Assembly (NCBI RefSeq): GCF_003946405.1 | Contig: NZ_RHOG01000009.1 | Span: 17,887-81,886 of the forward strand | DNA from: Lacticaseibacillus yichunensis | GTDB lineage: Bacteria; Bacillota; Bacilli; Lactobacillales; Lactobacillaceae | DNA length: 64,000 nucleotides | Reading direction: 5' to 3' | Shown here: one piece after another, positions 52,273 to 60,287 of the stretch | How the letters are laid out: each line of letters begins with the position of its first letter | Numbering within the stretch: position 1 is the first letter of the stretch | Program-made: the position numbers and the translations under genes | Notes under the pieces: generated by a model | What the model was told of the DNA's origin: nothing | The model's input: the letters and a program-made list of their open reading frames with translations, nothing else | The model's database searches: none

Positions 52273-52369
52273 CGCGCAACACCTCCGTTTTCTTCAGTGT
52301 AGCAAGCAGCCTGTCTGCCTCGCCAGTGACGCCCCTGCAAGTCCGGGCAAAATTGGCCGCGTTTTACGC

Positions 52370-52375
52370 TATAAT
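52370..52375 (+). promoter_or_regulatory. -10 box of the terC operon
   Basis: Consensus TATAAT 26 nt before the start codon; no clear -35. The short leader leaves no space for the yybP-ykoY Mn2+ riboswitch often found in front of terC genes. Confidence 0.55.
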
Positions 52376-52400
52376 GGACAGTAACAAACGGAGGAAACAG

Positions 52401-53144
52401 ATGAACACCCTGATCAACTTATATGCGCCATTTTTTAACGCCGCCGATTGGCATGCGGCGGTCATGACCGGCAGCGGCTGGATGACGATCGCCACGCTGG
52501 CCATCATGGAGTGCTTGCTGTCGGTGGACAACGCGGTGGTGCTCGCGGCGCAGACCGCTTCGCTGCACGACAAGAAAAAAGAAAATAGCGCGCTGCTGTG
52601 GGGCCTGTGGGGCTCCTACATTTTCCGCTTCATCGCCATTGGGCTGGGCAGTTTCCTGATCAAGTTCTGGGTGATCAAAGCGCTGGGGGCGGCTTACCTC
52701 CTGTGGATGTCGCTGCATTTCTTTTATGAACAGCACCAGCCCAAGGAAGTTGACAAGCCCGCGGTCAAGCCGCGCTCGTTTTGGGGCACGGTCGCCGCGA
52801 TCATTTTCCTGGATTTCGTATTCTCCATCGATTCGATTCTGACCGCGCTGGCCATCGATAACAATCCCGTGATCGTGCTGCTTGGCGGCATGATTGGTAT
52901 TCTGGCCATGCGGTTCGTGGCCTCGATGATGATCGTCCTGCTGGCGAAAATCCCGGAGCTGCTTGTGATGGCCTATGTGCTCATCGGCTTTATCGCCTTG
53001 AAGCTCGGGCTGTCGGTGCCTGCAATCGGCATCGAGATCTCCAACACCTTCTTTTCAATTTTCGTCCTCGTCGCGTTTGCCGCCACGTTTGGCATTCACT
53101 ATTGGCGCAAGCATCAACGGGCCGCGGCGCATGCACGCAAGTAA
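52401..53144 (+). CDS. TerC family membrane protein
   Basis: 247 aa from the ATG behind GGAGG. About seven membrane segments, with the family motifs ECLLSVDNAVVLA (about 33-45) and LDFVFSIDSILTALAI (about 138-153), whose acidic residues are thought to bind a metal. TerC/Alx/YceF-type proteins export Mn2+ or help metal loading of secreted enzymes. It is followed after 12 nt by the AAA ATPase gene. Confidence 0.88.
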   Translation: MNTLINLYAPFFNAADWHAAVMTGSGWMTIATLAIMECLLSVDNAVVLAAQTASLHDKKKENSALLWGLWGSYIFRFIAIGLGSFLIKFWVIKALGAAYLLWMSLHFFYEQHQPKEVDKPAVKPRSFWGTVAAIIFLDFVFSIDSILTALAIDNNPVIVLLGGMIGILAMRFVASMMIVLLAKIPELLVMAYVLIGFIALKLGLSVPAIGIEISNTFFSIFVLVAFAATFGIHYWRKHQRAAAHARK

Positions 53145-53156
53145 AGGAGCTTTCTG

Positions 53157-54014
53157 ATGCAATACCTCGAGTCGTTTCGCCTGCCGGATGAAGACGCGGA
53201 GTGGCAATTTTTCGTCAGTCAGAAAAGTCGGGCGTTCAGTGACTACTACCCCTTCCAAATTTTTCCAGACAAGCAATTGACCGACCTCTCCTTTGAGCCG
53301 GTCACCATTTTGTACGGCGACAACGGCTCGGGCAAATCGACACTATTGAACATCATTGCGGAAAAACTCGGCTTGGCTCGGGCAGCGCTCTACAACCGCT
53401 CCAGTTTTTTCGAAGATTATCTGGCGCGCTGCGACTTCCAGCTGGCCCGCGCGTTGCCAGCGAAATCAGCGATCGTCACGTCCGACGAGGTGTTCGACGC
53501 CATGCTGCACACCCGCGCGCTGAACCAGGGCATCGACGACGCGCGTGAGGACATGTTCAAGGATTATCTGCAAAACAAGTTCGGCGACTTCCATTACCAC
53601 GACTTGAGCGATTATGACGAGTTGAAAAAGGTGCTCGAGACGCGGCGCAAGACCCAGTCGCGCTATGTTCGCGATAACCTGGCGAAGAATGCACGCGAAT
53701 ACTCCAACGGCGAAAGCGCGATGCAGTATTTTCAGGATAAGTTGCAGGACGATCAATTGTACCTGCTCGACGAACCGGAAATTTCGCTGTCGCCGACTCA
53801 CCAACAGGAACTTGCCAAGCTATTGACCGACAGCGCCCGCTTTTTCGGCGATCAGTTCATCATTGCGACGCATTCGCCGTTCGTGCTCGCCATTCCGCAT
53901 GCCAAGATCTATGACCTCGACAGTGTGCCGGTCCGCACGAAAAAATGGCAGGCGCTGCCGGAAGTCCAGGCCTACGCCGCATTTTTCAGAGAACATCAGG
54001 ACGAATTCGAGTAA
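53157..54014 (+). CDS. AAA/ABC-type ATPase (single-domain)
   Basis: 285 aa. Walker A GDNGSGKST (about 59-67), signature-like YSNGESAMQYF, Walker B LYLLDEPEISLS and switch His in ATHSPF. This domain plan is found in stand-alone AAA_21/SMC-like ATPases. There is no transmembrane or nuclease domain. Such proteins occur in phage defence and in unknown cellular roles, but here it pairs with terC in a housekeeping-like operon, so a defence role is not supported. Confidence 0.82.
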   Translation: MQYLESFRLPDEDAEWQFFVSQKSRAFSDYYPFQIFPDKQLTDLSFEPVTILYGDNGSGKSTLLNIIAEKLGLARAALYNRSSFFEDYLARCDFQLARALPAKSAIVTSDEVFDAMLHTRALNQGIDDAREDMFKDYLQNKFGDFHYHDLSDYDELKKVLETRRKTQSRYVRDNLAKNAREYSNGESAMQYFQDKLQDDQLYLLDEPEISLSPTHQQELAKLLTDSARFFGDQFIIATHSPFVLAIPHAKIYDLDSVPVRTKKWQALPEVQAYAAFFREHQDEFE

Positions 54015-54019
54015 TGCAA

Positions 54020-54053
54020 ACACCCCAGTCGACCGGCGGCTGGGGTGTTGTTG
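54020..54053. terminator. bidirectional terminator
   Basis: 9-bp stem ACACCCCAG / CTGGGGTGT (54020-54028 with 54040-54048) and a T-rich tail, between the convergent ATPase and ADP-ribosylglycohydrolase genes. Confidence 0.75.
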
Positions 54054-54085
54054 TCTCAATGACTGAATTGGCTCAATGCGCTCGC

Positions 54086-55021
54086 CTATTTGCCCACCGA
54101 GAACCGGCCGGCAAACCGCGCGATCAACACGGCGATGTCATGCGGCAAGATCAAGTCGTTGCGCCACGCCTTAGGAAATTCCACGTTCGGATGCGCCGCA
54201 CAGTATATGGTCGCCGCGATCTGCGCCACGGTATCGGTATCTTCGCCCAGATCCACCGCGTGCATCACGAGCTGGGGGTAGGTCCCTGGCTGAAAATTCA
54301 ACCAGATCGCCGCTTCCAAGGTGTCGACCACATAACCAGAGGAGCGAATGTCGCTTTCCGGCAACAACGGAAACGAGGGGGTGAAAAGCCACTGATAATA
54401 GCTGAGCTCCGCCACGGAATATCCGACATTCTGAATCGCATCGCGCGCGGCGGTAAGGCTAACAGTCAGGGACTCCCCTGCCAGCAAGTGCCTCAGCAAC
54501 TCCACATAAATGACAGACGCGATCACCGAGCGCTCATGCCCGTGCGTCACGATCGTGGTATCCGTGATCACCTGGCGCCGCACTGCGGGATCCGGTTCGT
54601 TGAGCAGGCTCACAGCCAGCGGGGCGATACGCATCAGTGCGCCATTGCCGTTGGCGGCCGGCGAGCGGTCCCCCGCCATGCGTGGTTCGGTGCCTTGGGC
54701 GTAGGCAATAATGGCTTTACGCGTGGTGTTGCCGATATCGAAGCATTCCCCCATTGGCGTGTAGGCGCCATCGAGGTAGGTCACCATTTTGTCCATCAAA
54801 TCGTTCAGCGAGCCATTTTCCAGTAAGTTGGCCGCCAAGATCAAGGTCAATGACGAGTCATCCGACCAGGAGCCGGCCGGTTGGTCATAAGTTCCGTACC
54901 CATCCATTCGGCGCTTGGCCATTGCCTGGCGCGGCCGAAATTCATACGGGACGCCATACGCATCGGCGATCATGCCGCCGAGCAGAAGTTGCGTGATGCG
55001 GGTGCTGGTGATCGCAGTCAT
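54086..55021 (-). CDS. ADP-ribosylglycohydrolase family protein
   Basis: 311 aa from the ATG behind AAGGAG; a longer frame upstream would overlap the esterase gene and lacks a site. Family landmarks: GGMIADAYGVPYEF at the N-terminus, WSDDSSLTL (metal-binding Asp pair, about 49), NGNGALMRIAPLA and a C-terminal DLGEDTDTVAQIAA with the second metal site. DraG/ARH-type enzymes remove ADP-ribose from proteins or other acceptors. The start follows the esterase stop by 10 nt. Confidence 0.9.
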   Translation of the reverse strand: MTAITSTRITQLLLGGMIADAYGVPYEFRPRQAMAKRRMDGYGTYDQPAGSWSDDSSLTLILAANLLENGSLNDLMDKMVTYLDGAYTPMGECFDIGNTTRKAIIAYAQGTEPRMAGDRSPAANGNGALMRIAPLAVSLLNEPDPAVRRQVITDTTIVTHGHERSVIASVIYVELLRHLLAGESLTVSLTAARDAIQNVGYSVAELSYYQWLFTPSFPLLPESDIRSSGYVVDTLEAAIWLNFQPGTYPQLVMHAVDLGEDTDTVAQIAATIYCAAHPNVEFPKAWRNDLILPHDIAVLIARFAGRFSVGK

Positions 55022-55031
55022 GGTCGTCTCC

Positions 55032-56000
55032 TTATCGTCTGATCTGACTATAGTTGTGTGTGGCCGCGTCCCGGAAAGCCCGTTGCCAGCGCGCAGTGGC
55101 CTCTTTGCCAAGCGGTTTTTTCGCGCCAAACAGGTCAAGGGCATGGAACCCGCCACGATATCGGTCGAGGTCTGCGCGAATGCCGGCCGCCCGCAGCCGC
55201 CGGACATAGGTCAGCGTCTCGGCGTAAAACGGTTCGATGGTGCCGATAAAGGTGTAGGCAGGCGGCAAGCCTTCTAGATTGCTGGCGCGACCCGGGGCGG
55301 CGTAGATCGGCACGTCCTGGTTGCCGGCCAACTCGCCTAGATACAGATTCCAGGCATTTTTGTTGCTGGTGCTATCCCAAACTGGCGCGTCGTTATCGAT
55401 ATTGGTCTCTGTCGGCCGGTCGTCCAAGATCGGGTACAACGGCATCTGAAATGCGACATCAACGTTGCCGTGGTCGCGATTGTACAACAGCAGGGCCGCC
55501 GTCAACCCGCCGCCGGCACTTTCCCCGGCGACAAACAGCTGGCGCGGATTGACACCCAGGTTGATCGCATTGTCGCGCAGCCAAGTCAAACTGAGGTAGG
55601 CATCATCCAGGGCGGCAGGATAAGGCGCCTCCGTGGCCAACCGATAATCCGGCAGCACGACCACCGCATTAGCGACTTGCTGAATCCGGCGCACATAGGA
55701 AAAATCCATCTCGGGCAAGCCGATCGCGTAACCGCCGCCATGAAGCCACAGCACACCGGTTGCCAGTGGCTTGGGGTCTTTTGGCAACACCACCAGCAGG
55801 CGCAACAATGAGCCATCCGGCCGTGCCACTTCGCGGGTCTGAATGGCCAGATCACTTGGAAAATGGCCCTTCATAAACCTTGCCATGAGCCAATTACTAC
55901 GGCGAAAAGTCTTCACGGACATCCCCTTGATCATGGCGCGGGCGGTCCGGCCGGCGCGGCGCAGATCCGGGGCGATCTGCTCATTTGTGATATGCGGCAT
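55032..56000 (-). CDS. alpha/beta hydrolase (HSL-type esterase)
   Basis: 322 aa. HGGGYAIG (oxyanion, about 87), nucleophile Ser near 161 in GESAGGG, then Asp and final His (GGFHALDLF) of the hormone-sensitive lipase family. The ATG at 56000 is favoured because AAGGAAG is 9-10 nt upstream; a TTG at 56009 is too close. It probably acts on short-chain esters in the cytoplasm. Co-transcribed with the ADP-ribosylglycohydrolase. Confidence 0.87.
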   Translation of the reverse strand: MPHITNEQIAPDLRRAGRTARAMIKGMSVKTFRRSNWLMARFMKGHFPSDLAIQTREVARPDGSLLRLLVVLPKDPKPLATGVLWLHGGGYAIGLPEMDFSYVRRIQQVANAVVVLPDYRLATEAPYPAALDDAYLSLTWLRDNAINLGVNPRQLFVAGESAGGGLTAALLLYNRDHGNVDVAFQMPLYPILDDRPTETNIDNDAPVWDSTSNKNAWNLYLGELAGNQDVPIYAAPGRASNLEGLPPAYTFIGTIEPFYAETLTYVRRLRAAGIRADLDRYRGGFHALDLFGAKKPLGKEATARWQRAFRDAATHNYSQIRR

Positions 56001-56143
56001 CAGCGTCAACTTCCTTCTATTGATAAGACAAGTATAACGGATAAGCTGGGGCGACGACTGCCAGATTCAGCGAATTATTTTGGCGAAATCTATGAGGGCG
56101 GAAGAGAGTCCCTGGGCTGGGCGGAGCCGGGGGTAGTTGAAGC

Positions 56144-56176
56144 GCTGCCCACCATCCCGCGAGCCTCCACACCCTT
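56144..56176 (+). repeat. palindromic element family, partial copy
   Basis: Right-end fragment (GCTGCCCACCATCCC ... CACACCCTT) before the full copy at 56191. Confidence 0.7.
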
Positions 56177-56190
56177 TGTTGTTGGGTTCC

Positions 56191-56288
56191 GGCTCGCATG
56201 GCGGGGACATCTAACTGTCTCGATCACGCATGGCCGAGTGCGCCATACGCGCTCGAGCCAAGTTAGCTGCCCCACCATCCCGCGAGCC
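56191..56288 (+). repeat. palindromic element family, copy 6 (type 1)
   Basis: The arms are GGCTCGC/GCGAGCC, GGGG/CCCC, CTAACT/AGTTAG, CTCG/CGAG and ATGGC/GCCAT. Confidence 0.86.
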
Positions 56289-56303
56289 TCCACACCCTTT
56301 GTT

Positions 56304-56347
56304 GTTGGGCTTCGCACCCTTTCCAGTTGGGCTTCGCACCCTTTCCA
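56304..56347 (+). repeat. two tandem 22-bp linker units
   Basis: A 22-bp unit starting GTTGGGCTTCGCACC is present twice (56304-56325, 56326-56347), followed by a third start. It is the joining linker between elements, duplicated. Confidence 0.9.
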
Positions 56348-56359
56348 GTTGGGTTTCGC

Positions 56360-56456
56360 CGAGCAGGTCTGAGTCAGATAGTCGGCCCAGGCGCCCGATG
56401 GCAAAATGCGCCATCAACCGCCCAGGCCGAACTATCTGCTCAGACCTAATCGCTCG
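56360..56456 (+). repeat. palindromic element family, copy 7 (type 2)
   Basis: The arms are CGAGC/GCTCG, GTCTGAG/CTCAGAC, GATAGT/ACTATC and GATGGC/GCCATC. Confidence 0.86.
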
Positions 56457-56500
56457 GCTCCACACCCTTTTCAAAAATTGTCGCTTACTTTGGCCGGGTT

Positions 56501-56509
56501 TGCTATACT
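56501..56509 (+). promoter_or_regulatory. extended -10 promoter candidate for the flotillin operon
   Basis: TGCTATACT, almost 400 nt upstream of the first gene. If used, two palindromic elements lie within the leader RNA. A TATAAT at 56542-56547 is an alternative. Confidence 0.45.
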
Positions 56510-56661
56510 GTCCTTGACGAGACGGGTAATAACTATTGTTTTATAATTAAGTATCAACACCGAGCAATTCGGTATTTTACCGGAACAAAACGTTATCCTG
56601 ACCCCGTCTGGTTTGACTGCATTTTGGGGCCGCGCGCCGCACTCTTTTCCAGTTGGGCTCC

Positions 56662-56748
56662 GGTGCGCATGGCGGGGACATCAAACTGTCTCGGATGCTC
56701 GAGGCGAAGGGCGCCTCAAGCACCCGTTGCCCCACCATCCCGCGCACC
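56662..56748 (+). repeat. palindromic element family, copy 8 (damaged)
   Basis: Outer arms GGTGCGC/GCGCACC and ATGG/CCAT are intact, but about 13 nt of the right middle arm (the GTTAG part) are missing. Confidence 0.8.
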
Positions 56749-56775
56749 TGCGCACCCTTTTCCAGTCGGGCTCCG

Positions 56776-56872
56776 CCGAGCAGTGGTGGGACATCTAACT
56801 GGACCCGTCACTCGGGGCTAAAAGCGCCCCAAGCGCCAGGCCCAGGTTAGCTGTCCACCCCTAAGCGCTCGG
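56776..56872 (+). repeat. palindromic element family, copy 9 (type 2)
   Basis: The arms are CCGAGC/GCTCGG, GTGG/CCAC, CTAAC/GTTAG and GGGGC/GCCCC. It ends 35 nt before the NfeD-like gene. Confidence 0.82.
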
Positions 56873-56906
56873 CTGCGCACCCTGTTCCATGAAAGGAGGC
56901 TTTGCC

Positions 56907-57293
56907 ATGGTTGATTGGTTCACTGCCTTGCCACTTTGGGGGCAGATCGGCGTCGGGTTGCTTGTGTTAGCCGCCTTTATCGCCGTGATCTGGATGTTGC
57001 TTTCGCTGGTTTTATTGCCGGTGATCGCGTTGATTCAAAAAGCACTTGAGCCGAGCGAAAACTCAACAGTCATGCCCGACCAGGATTATTTGCTTGGGAC
57101 GTTGACCCTGGGGCTCGACGGCGTGCATACCGGTGAAGTGATGATCACCGGGGGCGGGCGGGCGCGCCAAACTTACCCGGCAAAGCCTTATGAGTCGCAG
57201 ACCACCCCGCTGGCAAAAGGCGCACAGGTCGTCATCATTGAAGTCAAACAAGGTACCGCATATGTCAAAGCTCTCGTGTTACCGGGAGCATAA
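56907..57293 (+). CDS. NfeD-like membrane protein (YuaF type)
   Basis: 128 aa from the ATG behind AAAGGAGG. One long hydrophobic region, possibly two helices (about 10-45), then a beta-rich OB-fold-like domain (GEVMITGGGRARQTYPAKPYES ... VVIIEVKQGTAYVKAL). This is the plan of short NfeD proteins such as YuaF, which pair with flotillin. The flotillin gene starts 14 nt downstream. Confidence 0.83.
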   Translation: MVDWFTALPLWGQIGVGLLVLAAFIAVIWMLLSLVLLPVIALIQKALEPSENSTVMPDQDYLLGTLTLGLDGVHTGEVMITGGGRARQTYPAKPYESQTTPLAKGAQVVIIEVKQGTAYVKALVLPGA

Positions 57294-57307
57294 AGGAGGA
57301 GTCATCC

Positions 57308-58813
57308 ATGGATTTTGCACCGCTTATCCCTTGGCTGATCGCAGCCATCGTCATTATTTTGATCTTCGCGTTTCTTGCCACGCACCGCAAGACGGCACTG
57401 CCTAACGAAGTGCTGATCATCTCCGGGGCGCTGATCTCCGGCAAGCACAGCTTCAAAGACGTCAACGGCAACCGGGTGAAACTCATCACCAACGGCGGGT
57501 CGTTCATTCTGCCGATTCTGCAGCGCTGGGACGTGCTCTCCCTGAACACGCGGACGATCGAAGTCTCCACCCCTGAAGTCTACACGCAGCAAGGGGTGCC
57601 GATCATCGTCAACGGGACAGTTATCCTGAAGATTGGCTCCAGCCAAGAGGAAGTCGCCACAGCCGCCGAACAATTTTTGGGCAAAAACGATGACCAGATC
57701 AACGCCGAAGCCACCGAGATCCTCGAAGGCCACCTGCGCGCGATCTTAGGTACCTTGACCGTTGAGGACACCTACCAGAACCGTGACGCCTTCGCGGAAA
57801 AAGTCCAAGACGTTGCCTCCTCTGACCTGGCCAAAATGGGCCTGCAGATCATTTCCTTCACCATCAAGGACATCGCCGATAACAACGGCTACCTCGATAG
57901 TTTAGGGAAAAAGCAGATCGCTGAAGTGAAGAAAAATGCGGCGATCGCCGAAGCGGCGGCCAACCGTGACACCCGAATCCAGCAAGCCCAGGCCGACCAG
58001 GAGGCCAAACAGCAAGAGATCGAGCGCCAGACCCAAGTCGCCGACGCCGAACGTGAGCAGCAAGTGAAACTGGCCGATTTCAAGAAGCAACAAGAGATCG
58101 CCCAAGCCCAAGCGGATCAGGCAGCCATCGTTGAACAGATGAAGGCCAAGCAGGTCCAAAAGGAAAAGGATATCGAACTCGCGCAAAAGGATGCCGAACT
58201 GCAAGAGCAGACCTTGACCGCCACCGTCCGCAAGCAAGCCGATGCTGATCTGTATAAGGCGCAGCGTGCCGCGGATGCGCAAAAAGCCACGCAGATCGCG
58301 GCGGCTGAAGCGCAAGCGAAGCAAGTCGAACTCGCTGCCGAAGCGGATGCCAACAAGATCAAACTGGCGGCCGAAGCTGAAGCGGAACGCACCACCAAGA
58401 TTGGGTCCGCCCAAGCCGAAGCAACCACCGCAACCGGTCGTGCCGAAGCCGAAAAGACCAAGGCCATGGGGCTCGCCCAAGCGGAAGCCATTGCCAAGCA
58501 GGCGGAAGCCGCCAAGCAATTGGATGAAAGCGGCCGCTTCAAGATGACCATCGAGGCAATGCCAAAGATCATCGAAGCCGCGATGAGCCCATACGCCAAC
58601 GTCGATTCCATCAAGCTTTACGGCGATGGCGACCTGACCAACTCAACCAATGGCAGCCTCGTCAAGCAGCTCGATATGCTTAATGAAGTCGCCGGCATCG
58701 ATATTCGCGGGATGCTCAATGGTGCCTTGACCCAGCAGGCCGGCAACAAGCCGGTGGTCAACGCCATTGAAAAAAAGACTGCGCCGAAGTCGACGCCTGA
58801 TCAGAAGGACTGA
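57308..58813 (+). CDS. floT: flotillin-like SPFH protein
   Basis: 501 aa, the usual FloT length. A membrane-inserted N-terminus (LIPWLIAAIVIILIFAFLA, about 5-23) precedes an SPFH domain (about 30-190). A long Ala/Glu/Gln-rich coiled coil (about 195-420, with many EA/AEA repeats) and a conserved C-terminus follow. Flotillins scaffold membrane microdomains and affect fluidity, secretion and signalling. The upstream NfeD-like gene confirms the YuaF-YuaG arrangement. Confidence 0.92.
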   Translation: MDFAPLIPWLIAAIVIILIFAFLATHRKTALPNEVLIISGALISGKHSFKDVNGNRVKLITNGGSFILPILQRWDVLSLNTRTIEVSTPEVYTQQGVPIIVNGTVILKIGSSQEEVATAAEQFLGKNDDQINAEATEILEGHLRAILGTLTVEDTYQNRDAFAEKVQDVASSDLAKMGLQIISFTIKDIADNNGYLDSLGKKQIAEVKKNAAIAEAAANRDTRIQQAQADQEAKQQEIERQTQVADAEREQQVKLADFKKQQEIAQAQADQAAIVEQMKAKQVQKEKDIELAQKDAELQEQTLTATVRKQADADLYKAQRAADAQKATQIAAAEAQAKQVELAAEADANKIKLAAEAEAERTTKIGSAQAEATTATGRAEAEKTKAMGLAQAEAIAKQAEAAKQLDESGRFKMTIEAMPKIIEAAMSPYANVDSIKLYGDGDLTNSTNGSLVKQLDMLNEVAGIDIRGMLNGALTQQAGNKPVVNAIEKKTAPKSTPDQKD

Positions 58814-58815
58814 TC

Positions 58816-59664
58816 ATGAACGCAATTTTCTGGCTCGCCGCCATCGCTTGGGGGCTGGTCTGGTTCTTCAACCACCAGCAGGAAGCCCGCACCCGCCGGA
58901 AAGAAGAAGAACAAAAGCAGCGAATCCAGCAACTGAACGCAGCGACGAAGGTCCGCAAGCAAACGCCGACCGCAGCTGAGATCACGGCCAGAGCCAAGCA
59001 ACAGATTCAGCAAAGCGACCAGCGTGCTCAGCAAAACATTGACCGTGCCAAGGAGATCGTGCGCCAATTCCAGGCGGCCCCGCAAAAACCGACCGCCACG
59101 ACAGGCCCGACGCAACAAGTCCGGCCAACCGCGGCGCGCCCTGCTCAATCGGCCCGGCCAGCGCAATCACAACCCGCCGCTCGCAATCAAGGCAAGCAGG
59201 CCGGACAAAATGCCGGCGCCCAGCCGACCCGCCACGAACAACCACAGGCCCCACAGGCCCGGACGCCACAACGCTCGCAACCTGCACGCCAGGCCACGGT
59301 CCAAGCGAGCCAGCAAGTCCAGCGTGCGCGCCAAACGCAGCCTAGTACCCGACTGGCTCAACCGGCAACGCGCGTGACCCAGTCGTCTCGCGGTCAGGCC
59401 AGCGCGCGCCAGCAGGGCCAAGCGAGCCAGGCGCAACATCCAACCTCGCTTCAACAACAGCGCCGCACCACGACCTCGGGGACTGGCCATCCAACCCAAA
59501 CGCTGACCGCCCCGCCGCAGCCATTCGTGCACGAAAGCGATCGCGATACCATGCGCATCGCAACGCAAACACACGAATCGGTGCTCCAGCGGCAGGCCCG
59601 CCGGCAAAAAAGGTTGGTCCCACCGAACAATCAGCTCAAATCACCACATGATCGGCTGAAGTAA
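58816..59664 (+). CDS. single-pass membrane protein with disordered Gln/Ala/Arg-rich tail
   Basis: 282 aa. One N-terminal membrane segment (AIFWLAAIAWGLVWFF, residues 3-18) precedes a charged coiled-coil stretch (about 22-85). About 190 residues then consist almost entirely of Gln, Ala, Arg, Pro, Thr and Ser without a fold signature. It starts 2 nt after flotillin, so it belongs to the same operon, as YuaI does in Bacillus, but it does not look like YuaI. Strongly basic and probably cytoplasmic. Function unknown. Confidence 0.78.
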   Translation: MNAIFWLAAIAWGLVWFFNHQQEARTRRKEEEQKQRIQQLNAATKVRKQTPTAAEITARAKQQIQQSDQRAQQNIDRAKEIVRQFQAAPQKPTATTGPTQQVRPTAARPAQSARPAQSQPAARNQGKQAGQNAGAQPTRHEQPQAPQARTPQRSQPARQATVQASQQVQRARQTQPSTRLAQPATRVTQSSRGQASARQQGQASQAQHPTSLQQQRRTTTSGTGHPTQTLTAPPQPFVHESDRDTMRIATQTHESVLQRQARRQKRLVPPNNQLKSPHDRLK

Positions 59665-59686
59665 CCTATTTTCAAATAGATAGTAA

Positions 59687-59725
59687 AAGATCCGCCCTCA
59701 TCAAATTCGAGGCGGATCTTTTTTG
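59687..59725 (+). terminator. flotillin operon terminator
   Basis: 11-bp perfect stem (59687-59697 with 59711-59721) and a T-run. Confidence 0.88.
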
Positions 59726-59739
59726 TGTTTTGGTTCAAG

Positions 59740-59768
59740 TGGACAAGGGTGCCTCACCCTGTTAAAAT
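59740..59768 (+). promoter_or_regulatory. promoter of the small peptide gene
   Basis: TGGACA (59740-59745), 17-nt spacer, TAAAAT (59763-59768) with TGT in front (extended -10). Confidence 0.6.
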
Positions 59769-59928
59769 CCCGTCATATCAGTCTTTATCAGTAACGTTAT
59801 AGTGGTCAGATCACTTAATTCATGTGATTCTGGCCCAGCGAAGAAGTTGATGCCGGTTGGCCTTTCCATCGTCTGGGGGTGGTACCTATGTGGGTACAGT
59901 TAGACTCTATGCGAAGGGAGGTGCCTTG

Positions 59929-60063
59929 TTGACGCTCGATGATGCAATCGACCTCCTTGTCCGACTGTTAGATCTTATTAGGCTGGGTGGAAAGACTTGG
60001 AAAGAAATCGCGGAACTGAGAGGACACAAAAAGAATCGTCACCAAACTTCTAGCCGGAAGTAG
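59929..60063 (+). CDS. small peptide of 44 aa, possible type I toxin-like
   Basis: TTG start with GGGAGG 7 nt upstream. The N-terminus is amphipathic (LDDAIDLLVRLLDLIRL) and the C-terminus is basic (GHKKNRHQ). It has its own promoter about 155 nt upstream. A stem AGAATCGT/ACGATTCT spans the stop codon, a terminator lies at 60119 and a TATAAT faces the other way at 60158. This layout resembles small toxin / antisense RNA modules, but the peptide matches no family that I know. A longer frame from 59857 lacks a binding site. Confidence 0.5.
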   Translation: MTLDDAIDLLVRLLDLIRLGGKTWKEIAELRGHKKNRHQTSSRK

Positions 60064-60118
60064 ACGATTCTCTGTGTCTTCGTAATTTATATCGGCCAGC
60101 CGTCTAACGGCTTCGTCA

Positions 60119-60147
60119 GAAAAGGTCGCGGAACCCGTGGCCTTTTT
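60119..60147. terminator. bidirectional terminator
   Basis: AAAAGG/CCTTTT base stem with GC-rich inner part and T-runs on both strands, after the small peptide gene. Confidence 0.7.
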
Positions 60148-60157
60148 CTGTGGTTTG

Positions 60158-60163
60158 ATTATA
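60158..60163 (-). promoter_or_regulatory. -10 box of a possible antisense RNA
   Basis: Minus-strand TATAAT with a weak GTGACG -35 at 18 nt. It points back toward the small peptide gene. The remaining bases to 60287 hold no gene. Confidence 0.4.
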
Positions 60164-60287
60164 TCATATCAAAACAGCTGACGTCACCAGTGCAACGACA
60201 AAACTGGCTTTCTGAGACAAATCTCTCTGAAAACAGCTGTCACTCACACTGCTCGTCCACCTAAGCCGGTGTGTTGCGACTATGAGT

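Noticed and set aside
52338..52400. yybP-ykoY manganese riboswitch before terC
   Set aside because: The predicted leader is only about 25 nt.
53157..54014. Phage defence system
   Set aside because: An isolated ATPase in an operon with terC, without nuclease, reverse transcriptase or other effector, is not sufficient.
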